From the NCBI GenBank assembly GCA_018816555.1, contig JAHIVT010000032.1:18155-82154 (forward strand): a stretch of DNA of 64,000 nucleotides. The letters run 5' to 3'. A model generated the notes under the pieces. The model searched no databases. It was not told where the DNA came from and saw only the letters and a program-made list of their open reading frames with translations. The translations under genes were made by a program, and so were the position numbers. Numbering within the stretch: the first letter of the stretch is position 1; the number at the start of each line of letters is the position of its first letter. This document shows positions 32,612 through 41,705 of the stretch, one piece after another. The DNA is from Pseudomonadota bacterium. GTDB taxonomy: Bacteria; Desulfobacterota; Desulfobulbia; Desulfobulbales; SURF-16.

Positions 32612-33907
32612 TTAATGCTTAAATGAGCGCTGGCCGGTGAACTTCATGGCCACCTGGGGATTGGCCTGGTTGCAGGCCTCGATGGTTTCAAAATCCCGCA
32701 TGGAACCACCCGCCTGCAGGATGGCGGTCACCCCCTGGCGGATGCCCACGTCCGCCCCGTCACGGTAGGGGAAGAAGGCATCGGAAATCATGGTGGAACC
32801 CGGCAGGCCGGCCCGGTCTTTTTGGGTCTGAGCGTCAATGGCCTCCTTGTCCGCCTTGTCCCGCTTGCCCTGCTCGATCTCCAGCACCATATCGGCATAG
32901 GGGATGCCCAGTTTATCAAAGCAGAGGATATCGGCATATTTGATATAGGCCTTGTGCACGGCAATCTCAGCCACGCCCACCCGGTCCTGCTCGCCGGTGC
33001 CGATGCCCACGGTGCAGCCGTCTTTGACATAAATCACGGAGTTTGACGTGACGCCATGCTCCACGGCCCAGCCGAAGAGCATATCGTCGACCTCGGCCGC
33101 TGTGGGCTGGCGCTCGCAGCGGTATTCCTTGCCCTTGGAGGTGGTGACCGCATCTTTAAGATGTTCGGGTTTACGGATGGAGTTGACCGCGGACTGCTGG
33201 GCGATGATGCCGCCGTCAATCAGGCTCTTGAAATCAACGTAACGGTAGTTTTCAAAGTCAGCCAGTCGGTCGATGCGGGCCATCTTGATCACCCGAAGAT
33301 TCTTGCGGGCCTTAAGGATGTCCAGGGTGCCCTCTTCAAAATCCGGGGCGCAGACCACCTCCAGATAATTACCGCTGAGCAGCTCCGCGGTTTCCCGATC
33401 AACGGCACGGCTCATGATCACCGCTCCGCCGAAGGCGGCGATGCGGTCGGCCCGGTTGGCCCGGTTATAGGCATCGGCCAGGGTCTTGCCGTAGGCCGCA
33501 CCGCAGGGATTGTTGTGTTTGAGGATGACGGCGGCCGGCCGGTCCATCAGATATTTGAGGATGTTCAGGCCGTTGTCGATGTCGGTGAGGTTGATCTTGC
33601 CCGGATGCTTGCCCACCTGCAGCATGTCTTCCACACTGATGCCGCTGACCAGGGCGTTGCCCGGTTCGATGAATTTGCAGTCACCCAGCATCAGGTTGCC
33701 GTTGACCAGCTCGTAGAGTGCGGCCTCCTGGTCCGGGTTCTCGCCGTAACGCACCCCGCGCTCATCAATGGTGCCGTCCTCCATGGGGATTTTCCAGGTT
33801 CTTTTGCGAAAAACCAGGGTCTGATCGCCAAAGGAAATCTTCATTTCCATGGGGAAATGATCCCCTAAAATCGTGGTGTACATCTTTTTCAAATCTTGTG
33901 CAGCCAT
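32612..33907 (-). CDS. stand-alone AICAR transformylase (PurH C-terminal domain type)
   Basis: 431 residues from the ATG at 33907 (AGGAGAGC upstream). It contains only the AICARFT domain of PurH: RYGENPDQ near 54, the catalytic Lys-His in ILKHNNPCG (130-131) and the closing FFPYRDGADVGIRQG. It transfers a formyl group from 10-formyl-THF to AICAR to make FAICAR. The IMP cyclohydrolase (MGS-like) half is missing, so another enzyme must close the ring. It sits 20 nt behind thiH. AICAR-related intermediates link purine and thiamine synthesis, but here co-location is the only evidence for coordination. Confidence 0.85.
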   Translation of the reverse strand: MAAQDLKKMYTTILGDHFPMEMKISFGDQTLVFRKRTWKIPMEDGTIDERGVRYGENPDQEAALYELVNGNLMLGDCKFIEPGNALVSGISVEDMLQVGKHPGKINLTDIDNGLNILKYLMDRPAAVILKHNNPCGAAYGKTLADAYNRANRADRIAAFGGAVIMSRAVDRETAELLSGNYLEVVCAPDFEEGTLDILKARKNLRVIKMARIDRLADFENYRYVDFKSLIDGGIIAQQSAVNSIRKPEHLKDAVTTSKGKEYRCERQPTAAEVDDMLFGWAVEHGVTSNSVIYVKDGCTVGIGTGEQDRVGVAEIAVHKAYIKYADILCFDKLGIPYADMVLEIEQGKRDKADKEAIDAQTQKDRAGLPGSTMISDAFFPYRDGADVGIRQGVTAILQAGGSMRDFETIEACNQANPQVAMKFTGQRSFKH

Positions 33908-33927
33908 AGATAGCTCTCCTCTCTCGG

Positions 33928-35076
33928 TCACAAGGCAGGGGCAGACATTGCTGCGCCGCTGTCCTTTATCTGGAACGTTGCATCCCAGTCCTTGCGGACC
34001 GGGTCATATCCTTTCTGGCAGATATCGGCGCACACCTCCTGCATGGAACGGTGATCACCGACAGAAAATTGCTCCCCTGTAAGCTCGGGGTGGGCATAGC
34101 CGCCCGGCGCCGTGCAGGAGCCGGCGGAATATCTGGTGGGTCCGAGCCCCACCATACCGTCCCGGAAGCGGGCCTCCTCACGGGTTGACAGCAAGAGCCC
34201 CACATCAGGGTCAAAAATACGCAGGGCGAAAATCATTTGGGTCAGCATGCGCTCGTTTACCTTGACCAGCGGCTGAAATCCTCCTTCCGCCGGCCGCAGC
34301 CGGGGAAAGGAAACGGTCAGCGCCGTGCGCCAGTAATGTTTACGCAGCCAGGCGATATGCATCCCCATGGCCAACCCATCCAGCCGCCAGTCGGCCAGGC
34401 CCAGCAGCGCACCGATCCCCACCTCACGCATGCCGGCGGCGGCGGCCCGGGCCGGGGTGGCCAGCCGGTAGTCAAAATCACATTTTTTGCCGGCATGGTG
34501 CACCTGGGCATAAATCCCGCGGTCATAGGTCTCCTGGTAGACGGCCACACTGGTGATGCCGGCGGCAAAGAGACGGGCGTATTCGTCCTCTTCCAGGGGC
34601 TGCACCTCAATGGAGATGGCGGCAAATCGGTTACACAACCGGGTGGCCAGCTCCGCCAGGTAATCCACACCGAGCCGGGCCGGCGCTTCCCCGGCAACCA
34701 GCAGGATATGCTTGAAGCCCCTGCCGAGCAGAATCATGGCCTCCTGCTCGGCCTCTTCCAAGGTGAGAACGCGACGGTCAATTTTGTTGCCCGCGGAAAA
34801 GCCGCAGTAGGCGCAGCGGTTGATACAGAAATTCGACAGGTAAAGCGGGGCATAGATCTGGATGGTGCGGCCGAAACGTCTGGCCGTTATCCGGGCAGAC
34901 CGAGCCGCCAGCTGGGGCAGCAGGTTCTCCGCCGCAGGGGACAGCAGGGCGGCAAGTCCGCTGATATCTATCCGGTCGCCCTTCAGAGCATGTTGCACAT
35001 CGGCTGTATGGCAATGTCTCTGCATCAGCCGCTGCAGTTCGGCAAAATCAGGTATGGTGAATTCTTCTGGGGTCAT
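33928..35076 (-). CDS. thiH: 2-iminoacetate synthase ThiH (radical SAM)
   Basis: 382 residues. The radical SAM cluster site is CINRCAYC (Cys84, 88, 91), followed by GF and the ThiH-type sequence. The C-terminal BATS region has VGLGPTRYSAGSCTAPGGYA. It cleaves tyrosine to dehydroglycine and p-cresol, the anaerobic route to the thiazole precursor, which fits an obligate anaerobe. It follows thiG by 21 nt and precedes the AICAR transformylase by 20 nt. Confidence 0.95.
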   Translation of the reverse strand: MTPEEFTIPDFAELQRLMQRHCHTADVQHALKGDRIDISGLAALLSPAAENLLPQLAARSARITARRFGRTIQIYAPLYLSNFCINRCAYCGFSAGNKIDRRVLTLEEAEQEAMILLGRGFKHILLVAGEAPARLGVDYLAELATRLCNRFAAISIEVQPLEEDEYARLFAAGITSVAVYQETYDRGIYAQVHHAGKKCDFDYRLATPARAAAAGMREVGIGALLGLADWRLDGLAMGMHIAWLRKHYWRTALTVSFPRLRPAEGGFQPLVKVNERMLTQMIFALRIFDPDVGLLLSTREEARFRDGMVGLGPTRYSAGSCTAPGGYAHPELTGEQFSVGDHRSMQEVCADICQKGYDPVRKDWDATFQIKDSGAAMSAPAL

Positions 35077-35097
35077 TTATTCCATCGACAAGGGTGT

Positions 35098-35865
35098 TTA
35101 ACGTAGAAAATCAAGGCCTGTTTCCGGCGAGGAAGCAGCGGCATCCTCGCGCCTTTCGCCGAGTCCCGCCTCATAGGCCTCGCGGCCCGCCTCCACCGCC
35201 AAGGCAAAGGCCCGGGCCATGCGCACCGGATCACCGGCCACGGCAATGGCCGTATTGACCAGCACCGCGTCAGCGCCCATCTCCATGGCCTGGGCCGCAT
35301 GGGAAGGGGCGCCGAGACCGGCATCCACCACCACCGGCACCCGGGCCTGCTCAATGATAATGGCAATCTGGAAGGCGGTGAGGATTCCCTGATTGGTGCC
35401 GATGGGGGAGCCCAGCGGCATGACCGCTGCCGCGCCGGCATCCTGCAGACGCAGGGCCAGTACCGGATCGGCGTTCATATAGGGCAGCACGATGAAGCCC
35501 TCCTTGACCAGTATCTCGGTTGCCTTCAGGGTTTCAATCGGATCGGGCAACAGGGTGCGGGGGTCCGGGGTCACCTCAAGCTTGAGCCACTCCCCGCCGC
35601 CGGCCGCCCTGGCCAGCCTGGCCAGACGCACTGCCTCCGCCGCGTCCCGCGCCCCAGAGGTGTTGGGCAGAAAGAGAAATTTCTTCCGGTCCAGGACACT
35701 CATGATGTCATCGGCGGGATTGGCCAGGTCCACCCGGCGCAATGCCACGGTGACCATCTCGCAGCCTGAGGCGTCCAGGGCCTCCTTCATCACCTTGGGT
35801 GATGAAAATTTCCCCGTGCCACCGAAAAGACGGGACCTGAAAGTCCTGCCGGCAATGGTTAACAT
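35098..35865 (-). CDS. thiG: thiazole synthase ThiG
   Basis: 255 residues. A TIM-barrel enzyme that joins 1-deoxy-xylulose 5-phosphate, dehydroglycine and ThiS thiocarboxylate into the thiazole phosphate of thiamine. The Schiff-base Lys is near 95 in WLKLEVTPD, with the phosphate-binding [10 protein letters not shown] and [20 protein letters not shown]. The start is one base after the thiS stop, so the two are translated together. Confidence 0.96.
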   Translation of the reverse strand: MLTIAGRTFRSRLFGGTGKFSSPKVMKEALDASGCEMVTVALRRVDLANPADDIMSVLDRKKFLFLPNTSGARDAAEAVRLARLARAAGGGEWLKLEVTPDPRTLLPDPIETLKATEILVKEGFIVLPYMNADPVLALRLQDAGAAAVMPLGSPIGTNQGILTAFQIAIIIEQARVPVVVDAGLGAPSHAAQAMEMGADAVLVNTAIAVAGDPVRMARAFALAVEAGREAYEAGLGERREDAAASSPETGLDFLR

Positions 35866-35866
35866 G

Positions 35867-36070
35867 TCAACCGCCTCCTACAAAACGTATCAATTCCAGC
35901 CTGGCGCCCTCAGGCAGCACCAAGGTCTCGTACTCATCTCTTTTGATGATGACCCCGTTGCATTCCACAAAAACCGTGTCAGGTTTGACGCCCAGTTCAC
36001 TAAGAAAGGCGATAAGGGTGGTTTCCGGCCGGATCTCTTTTTTTTCATCGTTACAGACAATCTGCATCAT
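35867..36070 (-). CDS. thiS: sulfur carrier protein ThiS
   Basis: 67 residues with a ubiquitin-like beta-grasp fold ([21 protein letters not shown]). It ends in VGGG, supplying the C-terminal Gly-Gly that ThiF adenylates and converts to a thiocarboxylate. The last residue is Gly directly before the stop, as required. It lies between thiF and thiG. Confidence 0.93.
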   Translation of the reverse strand: MMQIVCNDEKKEIRPETTLIAFLSELGVKPDTVFVECNGVIIKRDEYETLVLPEGARLELIRFVGGG

Positions 36071-36150
36071 AAATATAGCTCATGGCTGATGGCTCACATG
36101 GCGCAACAGCTTAACAACTTATTAACTTAACAACTCATCAGCTTATCAGC
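36071..36150. repeat. degenerate short repeats between thiF and thiS
   Basis: ATGGCTGATGGCTCACATGGC recalls the CAGCCAT heptamer at 3657-3712. Next to it are overlapping units of TTAACAACTTATTAACTTAAC and CATCAGCTTATCAGCTCA. The whole 80-nt gap is made of such sequence. Confidence 0.6.
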
Positions 36151-36987
36151 TCATTCGCTCTCTTCATCAACACCCAGCAGCAGGCGCAGCACCTGGTTGG
36201 CCTGATGATGGGCGGCAATGCCGACCCTGGGCGCCATGAGTCCCTGGTTGGGGCCAACCTCGGCCTCCCCGTCACCCACCAGGTAGACGCGGGGATGAAT
36301 CCTGCGAGTGACAATGCGGTTATTGTCGCCAAAACCGGCCATGCCCGAGGCCCCCACAAAGCCAACCCCTTTCAGTGCAGTCAGGGCGACCCGCAGAGCG
36401 GCAGGCTTCATCACCGGATCGTCAAAACACTCCACCAGCACGTCCACTCCCTGAAACAGCAGGGGGATGCGTTCTTCGCTCAGGCGTTCGTTAATGGTTT
36501 CCAGGCAGACGTAAGGATTGATCCGGAGGAGAGTGTCCCGCAGAGCCACAGTCTTTGGTAAGCCGATCTGGTCGGCAAAATAATACTGCCGATTGAGATT
36601 GCTCAGTTCCACTACATCATAATCGGCAAGCAGCAACTTGCCAATACCTATTCTTACCAAAGCGACAGCCACCGCGGAACCAAGTCCGCCCAGCCCCATG
36701 ACCCCTGCCACGCCTTTTTTTATGCGGGCCTGGATTTCCTCCCCGTGCCGCTCGGCCAGCACTGCAACAAATTCTTTCCTGTCAGGCACATTCTCCTCCA
36801 GCTTGAAATCAGATACATAATACGCCAAGGCGGTGAAAGCGACCTGTTTATCATACATTTTTGCATTTTTATACCAGGTTTTCGACAAAATGCCATGCAG
36901 GAAAAGAATAAGGCCTGGGCCGCAGGAGACGAAAACCGGCATGCCGGGGCCGCCCTGACCACTGGGAAAGGATTGAAAAGTTTGCAC
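36151..36987 (-). CDS. thiF: ThiF-type sulfur carrier adenylyltransferase
   Basis: 278 residues as tracked from a GTG. The nucleotide-binding loop MGLGGLGSAVAVALVRIG is near 97-114, followed by DYDVVELSNLNRQYY with the Arg and Asp that activate ThiS. LVECFDDPVMK and GFGDNNRIVTRR are typical of this ThiF subgroup. It adenylates the C-terminal Gly of ThiS before sulfur transfer. The first 43 residues are doubtful; an ATG at 36858 is an alternative and neither has a good ribosome site. It is the first thi gene on this strand. Confidence 0.85.
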   Translation of the reverse strand: MQTFQSFPSGQGGPGMPVFVSCGPGLILFLHGILSKTWYKNAKMYDKQVAFTALAYYVSDFKLEENVPDRKEFVAVLAERHGEEIQARIKKGVAGVMGLGGLGSAVAVALVRIGIGKLLLADYDVVELSNLNRQYYFADQIGLPKTVALRDTLLRINPYVCLETINERLSEERIPLLFQGVDVLVECFDDPVMKPAALRVALTALKGVGFVGASGMAGFGDNNRIVTRRIHPRVYLVGDGEAEVGPNQGLMAPRVGIAAHHQANQVLRLLLGVDEESE

Positions 36988-37359
36988 AACAAAACATCAT
37001 GATTTGCGCTCAATATTTTTTTATTATTGATCCCTTTTTAATTGATCCCTTTTTACTGGACAGGCAAGAGTGAATTATCTTCCGCCGCCGGCACAGATAG
37101 CCGCATTTACTTTTATTAACCCCGGCAGTGATGGACAAATCCTGGCAATCCATCCGAAATGTCAGCAGAATTTTCTCCAACCCATGACAAAGAAATAACA
37201 CTGTCTCCAGAAGTATACACTTTTTACCCCTTTCTCCCCTTTCATTTGCTTGAACTTCCTTTATATCCATGATAAGTAGCATGGCAAAGTAACAATAAGA
37301 CTGTGTCTGCGCCCTATCTGGACACTGCTGATTGAAACCGCTGAGGCAAGGAGAACCAC
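36988..37359. other. divergent intergenic region thiF / iorA
   Basis: Contains the promoters of two divergent operons, but I could not fix hexamers with confidence. No TPP riboswitch elements (CTGAGA, ACCTGA) are visible on the thi side. A 15-bp direct repeat is listed separately. Confidence 0.45.
37026..37055. repeat. perfect 15-bp direct repeat x2
   Basis: ATTGATCCCTTTTTA occurs twice without a gap, just upstream of the thiF reading frame. Confidence 0.9.
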
Positions 37360-39174
37360 GTGACGAAAGTCAGCTCAAAAAATAAACAATGGCTGTCGGG
37401 CAACGAGGCGATTGCCCGTGCTGCATGGGAAGCCGGGGTAACTGTTGCATCAGGCTATCCGGGCACACCCTCCACCGAAATACTCGAGAATCTCTGCACT
37501 TATAAAGATGTCTATACCGAATGGGCGCCCAATGAAAAGGTTGCCCTGGAGGTCGGCATGGGGGCTTCCTTTGCCGGTGCCCGGGTGCTGGTCACCATGA
37601 AGCATGTTGGACTGAATGTGGCGGCCGACCCCCTGTTCACCGCCTCCTACACCGGCGTGCGCGGCGGCATCGTCATCATCACCGCCGATGACCCGGAGAT
37701 GCACAGCTCGCAGAACGAACAGGACAACCGCCATTATGCCTATGCCGCCAAGCTTCCCATGCTGGAGCCGTCCGACCCGGCCGAAGCCCGGGAGATGCTC
37801 AAAAAGGCCTTTGAAATAAGCGAGGAATTCGACACCCCGGTGCTCTTCCGCACCACCACCCGGGTGGCCCATGTCAAGGGACTGGTCGCGACCGGCAAAA
37901 GGAAAAAGGGGCCGGTCGCGGTGGCTATCGAAAAGATGCCGGCTAAATTTGTCATGCTGCCCGGCAACGCCCGGATGCGGCGCAGATCCATTGCCGAACG
38001 GATGGAAAAACTGGCTGCATTTGTCGAGACCTTTGCCGCTAACCGTATTGACAAGGGCGATAAAAAAATTGGTTTCATCACCGGCGGCATCTCCTATCTC
38101 TATGTGAAGGAGGCCTTTCCCAAGGCCTCGGTGCTGAAAATCGCCACCACCTGGCCGCTGCCCTTTAATAAGATCCGCGATTTCGCCGCCCAGGTGGATG
38201 AAGTCGTGATCGTGGAGGAGCTTGACCCCTTTCTCGAAACCCATATCAAGGCCGCGGGCATTGCCTGCACCGGTAAAGACAAAATTCCGGCCATGGGCGA
38301 GCTCAATCCCTTTATCATCAAAAAAGCGCTGGGCCAGGAGATCGGCGACATCTTTGCGCCGGTGGATATCCCTCCCCGGCCGCCCAATATGTGCCCCGGC
38401 TGCCCGCACCGCGGGCTTTTCTACAATCTGGCCAAATATGACGTTTTTATTGCCGGCGATATCGGCTGCTACACTCTCGGCTTCCTGCCCCCCCTGTCCG
38501 CCATGGACTCCTGCGTCTGCATGGGCGCAAGTATCGGCGTGGCCCACGGCATGGACAAGGCCCTGGGCGACAAGGCCCAAGGCAAGACCGTGGCGGTGAT
38601 CGGCGACTCCACCTTCATGCACTCGGGCATCACCGGCCTGGTCAACATGGTTTACAACAAAAGCATGTCCACGGTCATCATTCTTGACAACCGCATTACC
38701 GCCATGACCGGCCACCAGGCGAACCCCGCCTCCGGCAGCACCATCACCGGCGAGCCGGCCAATGCCGTTGATCTGACGGAGCTGTGCCGGGCCATCGGCG
38801 TCCAACACGTGCGCACCGTCAACCCGCACGACTTCAAGGAATGTAAAAAGGTCCTGAAAGAGGAGATAGAACGGCCCGAACCGTCCGTCATCATCGCCCA
38901 GGCACCCTGCGTTCTCCTGCCGGAGGAACGCAGACGCCCCAAAACGCCGCTTACCACCATACTGGACAACTGCACCGGCTGCGGCACCTGCGTCCGCCTG
39001 GGCTGCCCGGCCATCAACTGGGTGCCGCTCACCGCCGCCGAGGCCAAAAAAATGGGGAAAAAGGAAAAACAAAAGGGATATGCCCGCATCAGCGTTGAGA
39101 TGTGCAATGGCTGCGGCCAGTGTCTGGCGGTCTGTAAATTCAAGGCCATTGGCAAAGCGGAGGATAATAAATGA
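37360..39174 (+). CDS. iorA: indolepyruvate:ferredoxin oxidoreductase alpha subunit
   Basis: 604 residues, GTG start with AAGGAG upstream. The pyrimidine-binding domain carries GYPGTPSTEILE near the N-terminus. The diphosphate-binding domain has CPGCPHRG, GDIGCYTLG and GDSTFMHSGITGL. The C-terminus has a ferredoxin-like pair of 4Fe-4S sites (CTGCGTC...C and CNGCGQC...C). With IorB it oxidatively decarboxylates arylpyruvates from Trp, Phe and Tyr to arylacetyl-CoA and reduces ferredoxin. It overlaps iorB by 4 nt and leads the arylacetate operon. Confidence 0.96.
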   Translation: MTKVSSKNKQWLSGNEAIARAAWEAGVTVASGYPGTPSTEILENLCTYKDVYTEWAPNEKVALEVGMGASFAGARVLVTMKHVGLNVAADPLFTASYTGVRGGIVIITADDPEMHSSQNEQDNRHYAYAAKLPMLEPSDPAEAREMLKKAFEISEEFDTPVLFRTTTRVAHVKGLVATGKRKKGPVAVAIEKMPAKFVMLPGNARMRRRSIAERMEKLAAFVETFAANRIDKGDKKIGFITGGISYLYVKEAFPKASVLKIATTWPLPFNKIRDFAAQVDEVVIVEELDPFLETHIKAAGIACTGKDKIPAMGELNPFIIKKALGQEIGDIFAPVDIPPRPPNMCPGCPHRGLFYNLAKYDVFIAGDIGCYTLGFLPPLSAMDSCVCMGASIGVAHGMDKALGDKAQGKTVAVIGDSTFMHSGITGLVNMVYNKSMSTVIILDNRITAMTGHQANPASGSTITGEPANAVDLTELCRAIGVQHVRTVNPHDFKECKKVLKEEIERPEPSVIIAQAPCVLLPEERRRPKTPLTTILDNCTGCGTCVRLGCPAINWVPLTAAEAKKMGKKEKQKGYARISVEMCNGCGQCLAVCKFKAIGKAEDNK

Positions 39175-39749
39175 TACCAAGCGGAAACATACTTTTTTGC
39201 GGGGTTGGCGGCCAGGGCATACTGCTGGCCAGCGAGATCACCGCCTTTGCCCTGCTTGAATGCGGCCTGGATGCCAAGAAAAGCGAGGTGCACGGCATGG
39301 CCCAGCGCGGCGGTTCGGTTGTCGCCCACCTCCGCTATGGGAAAAAGGTCTACTCACCGCTCATCGATCCAGGCCAGGCGGACTTCGTTGTGGCCTTTGA
39401 AACCATGGAAGCAGTACGCTATCTGCCTTTTTTGCATAAGGACAGCAAGGTGATCGTCAATACCCACCAGATTGCTCCGCCGGCTGTTGCCACCGGTAAA
39501 ATGGTTTATCCGACCGATTTATTGTCCCAGCTAACCAGCCGCAACATATCGGTCTTTCCTTTGGACGGTTTCAGCATTGCAAAAAAAGTGGGAGAAATCA
39601 GGACGGCAAACCTGGTGCTGGTAGGAGCGCTCTCTACCTTTCTGCCGGTTGCTGAAGATGTTTTTCTTGAGGTGCTGCAAAAAAGGATCCCCAGAAAACT
39701 TGATGAAAACATTGCGGCCTTCAAGGAGGGACGCACGATCACGGCATAG
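39171..39749 (+). CDS. iorB: indolepyruvate:ferredoxin oxidoreductase beta subunit
   Basis: 192 residues. The gamma/beta-type POR domain starts [18 protein letters not shown] and includes [17 protein letters not shown], the usual signature. It forms the partner subunit of IorA. The start overlaps the iorA stop by ATGA. A 32-nt gap precedes the phenylacetate-CoA ligase gene. Confidence 0.95.
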   Translation: MIPSGNILFCGVGGQGILLASEITAFALLECGLDAKKSEVHGMAQRGGSVVAHLRYGKKVYSPLIDPGQADFVVAFETMEAVRYLPFLHKDSKVIVNTHQIAPPAVATGKMVYPTDLLSQLTSRNISVFPLDGFSIAKKVGEIRTANLVLVGALSTFLPVAEDVFLEVLQKRIPRKLDENIAAFKEGRTITA

Positions 39750-39781
39750 CATGCAATGCCATTTTTTTTGGAGAGGGAACA

Positions 39782-41083
39782 ATGATCTATAACGAGGAAT
39801 ATGAAACATTGCCAAGGGAGGCGCTGGAGGCCCTGCAGCTGAAAAGACTGCAGTCCCAGATCGAAAGGATCTATGCCAGAGTCCCCTACTACCGGGCCAA
39901 AATGGATGAATCCGGCGTGGCGCCGGGTGATATCAAAACCCTGGCCGATATCAGCAAGCTCCCCTTTACCACCAAGGAGGATCTGCGCAAGAATTATCCC
40001 TTCGGACTTTTCACCGTGCCGCTGGAAAGGGTGGTGCGCATCCACGCCTCTTCCGGCACCACCGGTCAGCCCACCGTTGTCGGCTATACCAAACGGGACA
40101 TCGCCATCTGGGCTGAACTGATGGCGCGCTGTCTGACCGCTGCCGGGGCGACCCAGAAGGACATCATCCACAACGCTTACGGCTACGGACTATTCACCGG
40201 CGGCCTGGGCGCCCATTACGGCGCGGAAAATCTGGGCGCCACCGTGATCCCTGTCTCCGGCGGCAACACCAAGCGCCAGATCATGCTCATGCGTGACTTC
40301 CGCTCCACCGTGCTGCTCTGCACCCCATCCTATGCCCTGAACCTGGCCGAGGCCATGGTGGATATGGGTATGGATCCCAAAGAGATGGCTCTCAAGGTCG
40401 GGGTCTTCGGGGCCGAGCCGTGGAGTGAAAATATGCGGGAGGAGATCGAAAAGCAACTGGGCATCAAGGCCATTGACATTTATGGTCTGAGTGAGATAAT
40501 CGGACCTGGCGTGGCCATTGAATGCGTGGAGGAGCAAAAAGGCCTCCACATCATGGAAGATCACTTCCTGCCGGAGATCGTGCATCCCGAGACCTTTGAG
40601 CCCCTGCCCCTTGGCGAGAAGGGGGAACTGGTATTCACCACCCTGACCAAAGAGGCCTTTCCGCTCATCCGTTACCGCACCAAGGATTTCTCTCGACTGA
40701 TCACCGCTCCCTGCTCCTGCGCCCGGACATTCTACCGCATGGAGAAGATTACCGGTCGTTCCGATGATATGCTGATCATCCGCGGGGTTAACGTCTTTCC
40801 ATCCCAGATTGAGCATGTACTGATCAGCATCGAGGGTGTGGAGCCCCATTACCAGATCATTGTCCAGAGGGAAGGCACCCTGGACACCATGGAGGTCCAG
40901 GTTGAGGTCAGCGACAGCATCTTTTCAGACGAGGTTAAAACCCTGGAAGGACTGACCAAAAAAATCCAGAATGAGATCAAGGATCTGCTCGGTGTGAGCT
41001 GCAAGGTGAAACTTGTTGAACCGAAATCGATCCAGCGCAGTGAGGGCAAGGCAAAAAGGGTCATTGATAAGCGAAAGATCTAA
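39782..41083 (+). CDS. paaK: phenylacetate-CoA ligase, copy 1
   Basis: 433 residues with GGAGAGGG before the ATG. An adenylate-forming enzyme: P-loop-like [41 protein letters not shown] and the closing KRVIDKRKI. It links arylacetates to CoA at the cost of ATP, or in reverse could conserve energy from arylacetyl-CoA made by IorAB. The second copy at 46597 is clearly related but diverged. The pairing with iorAB is common in anaerobes that use aromatic amino acids. Confidence 0.94.
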   Translation: MIYNEEYETLPREALEALQLKRLQSQIERIYARVPYYRAKMDESGVAPGDIKTLADISKLPFTTKEDLRKNYPFGLFTVPLERVVRIHASSGTTGQPTVVGYTKRDIAIWAELMARCLTAAGATQKDIIHNAYGYGLFTGGLGAHYGAENLGATVIPVSGGNTKRQIMLMRDFRSTVLLCTPSYALNLAEAMVDMGMDPKEMALKVGVFGAEPWSENMREEIEKQLGIKAIDIYGLSEIIGPGVAIECVEEQKGLHIMEDHFLPEIVHPETFEPLPLGEKGELVFTTLTKEAFPLIRYRTKDFSRLITAPCSCARTFYRMEKITGRSDDMLIIRGVNVFPSQIEHVLISIEGVEPHYQIIVQREGTLDTMEVQVEVSDSIFSDEVKTLEGLTKKIQNEIKDLLGVSCKVKLVEPKSIQRSEGKAKRVIDKRKI

Positions 41084-41176
41084 AGGCTTTTGCAATAACA
41101 CCTCCATTTGAGCACAAGGCATCTTCTAAGCCGTGGTTCAAAAATTACTGTAACATTAGAAATACTGTAAACGGCA

Positions 41177-41231
41177 TAAGGGGCCGTAACGAAATGGCTG
41201 GAAAAGCAATGATTATTTCTTAACGCCCCTT
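41177..41231 (+). promoter_or_regulatory. leader hairpin before the ACT-domain gene
   Basis: Arms TAAGGGGCCGTAACGAAAT and ATTTCTTAACGCCCCTTA pair over about 17 positions with a 19-nt loop, ending 15 nt before the ATG and just ahead of the ribosome site (GCGAGGA). No T-tract follows. It could influence translation. Confidence 0.4.
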
Positions 41232-41246
41232 AAAAGCGAGGAACCT

Positions 41247-41678
41247 ATGAAAGTTGAACAGATAGCGATTTTTTTGGAAAACAGATCAGGACGACTGGCG
41301 GAAATAACCGGGATTCTGGCGGAAAAAGGCATTAACATCCGCGCCATGTCCCTGGCCGACACCTCGGATTTCGGTATTCTGCGGCTGATTGTCAATGATA
41401 CGGAAAACGCACGCAAAGAGTTGAAAGAAAAAGGGTTTACCGTCGGCACCACCAGTGTGGTGGTGGTCGAGGTGAAGGATAAACCGGGCGGACTGGCCAA
41501 TGTCCTGCAGATCATCAAAAAAGCTGATTTAAATATTGAGTATATGTATGCCTTTACGCAAAAAAGCGGCGAGACGGGACTTATTATCTTCCGCTTTGAA
41601 AAAGTCGATGCCGCCATTGACGTCCTGATTAAGGCAGGTATCAGACTGCTGTCCGGGGAAGAGGTTTATGCTATCTAA
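41247..41678 (+). CDS. tandem ACT-domain amino-acid-binding protein
   Basis: 143 residues made of two ACT domains (about 1-70 and 71-143): QIAIFLENRSGRLAEITGIL opens the first and VVVVEVKDKPGGLANVLQII the second. No catalytic domain is attached. Such stand-alone ACT proteins bind amino acids and are thought to sense them. Its position between a phenylacetate-CoA ligase and livK suggests feedback by aromatic or branched-chain amino acids on this operon's products. Confidence 0.9.
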   Translation: MKVEQIAIFLENRSGRLAEITGILAEKGINIRAMSLADTSDFGILRLIVNDTENARKELKEKGFTVGTTSVVVVEVKDKPGGLANVLQIIKKADLNIEYMYAFTQKSGETGLIIFRFEKVDAAIDVLIKAGIRLLSGEEVYAI

Positions 41679-41705
41679 CTAGCTTCACTACTAAATGAAA
41701 AGGAG

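Noticed and set aside
36988-37359. TPP riboswitch upstream of the thi genes
   Set aside because: Neither strand shows the CTGAGA and ACCTGA core elements in order.
37450-39180. 576-codon antisense ORF over iorA
   Set aside because: A shadow of the high-GC forward gene; the forward frame carries all catalytic motifs.
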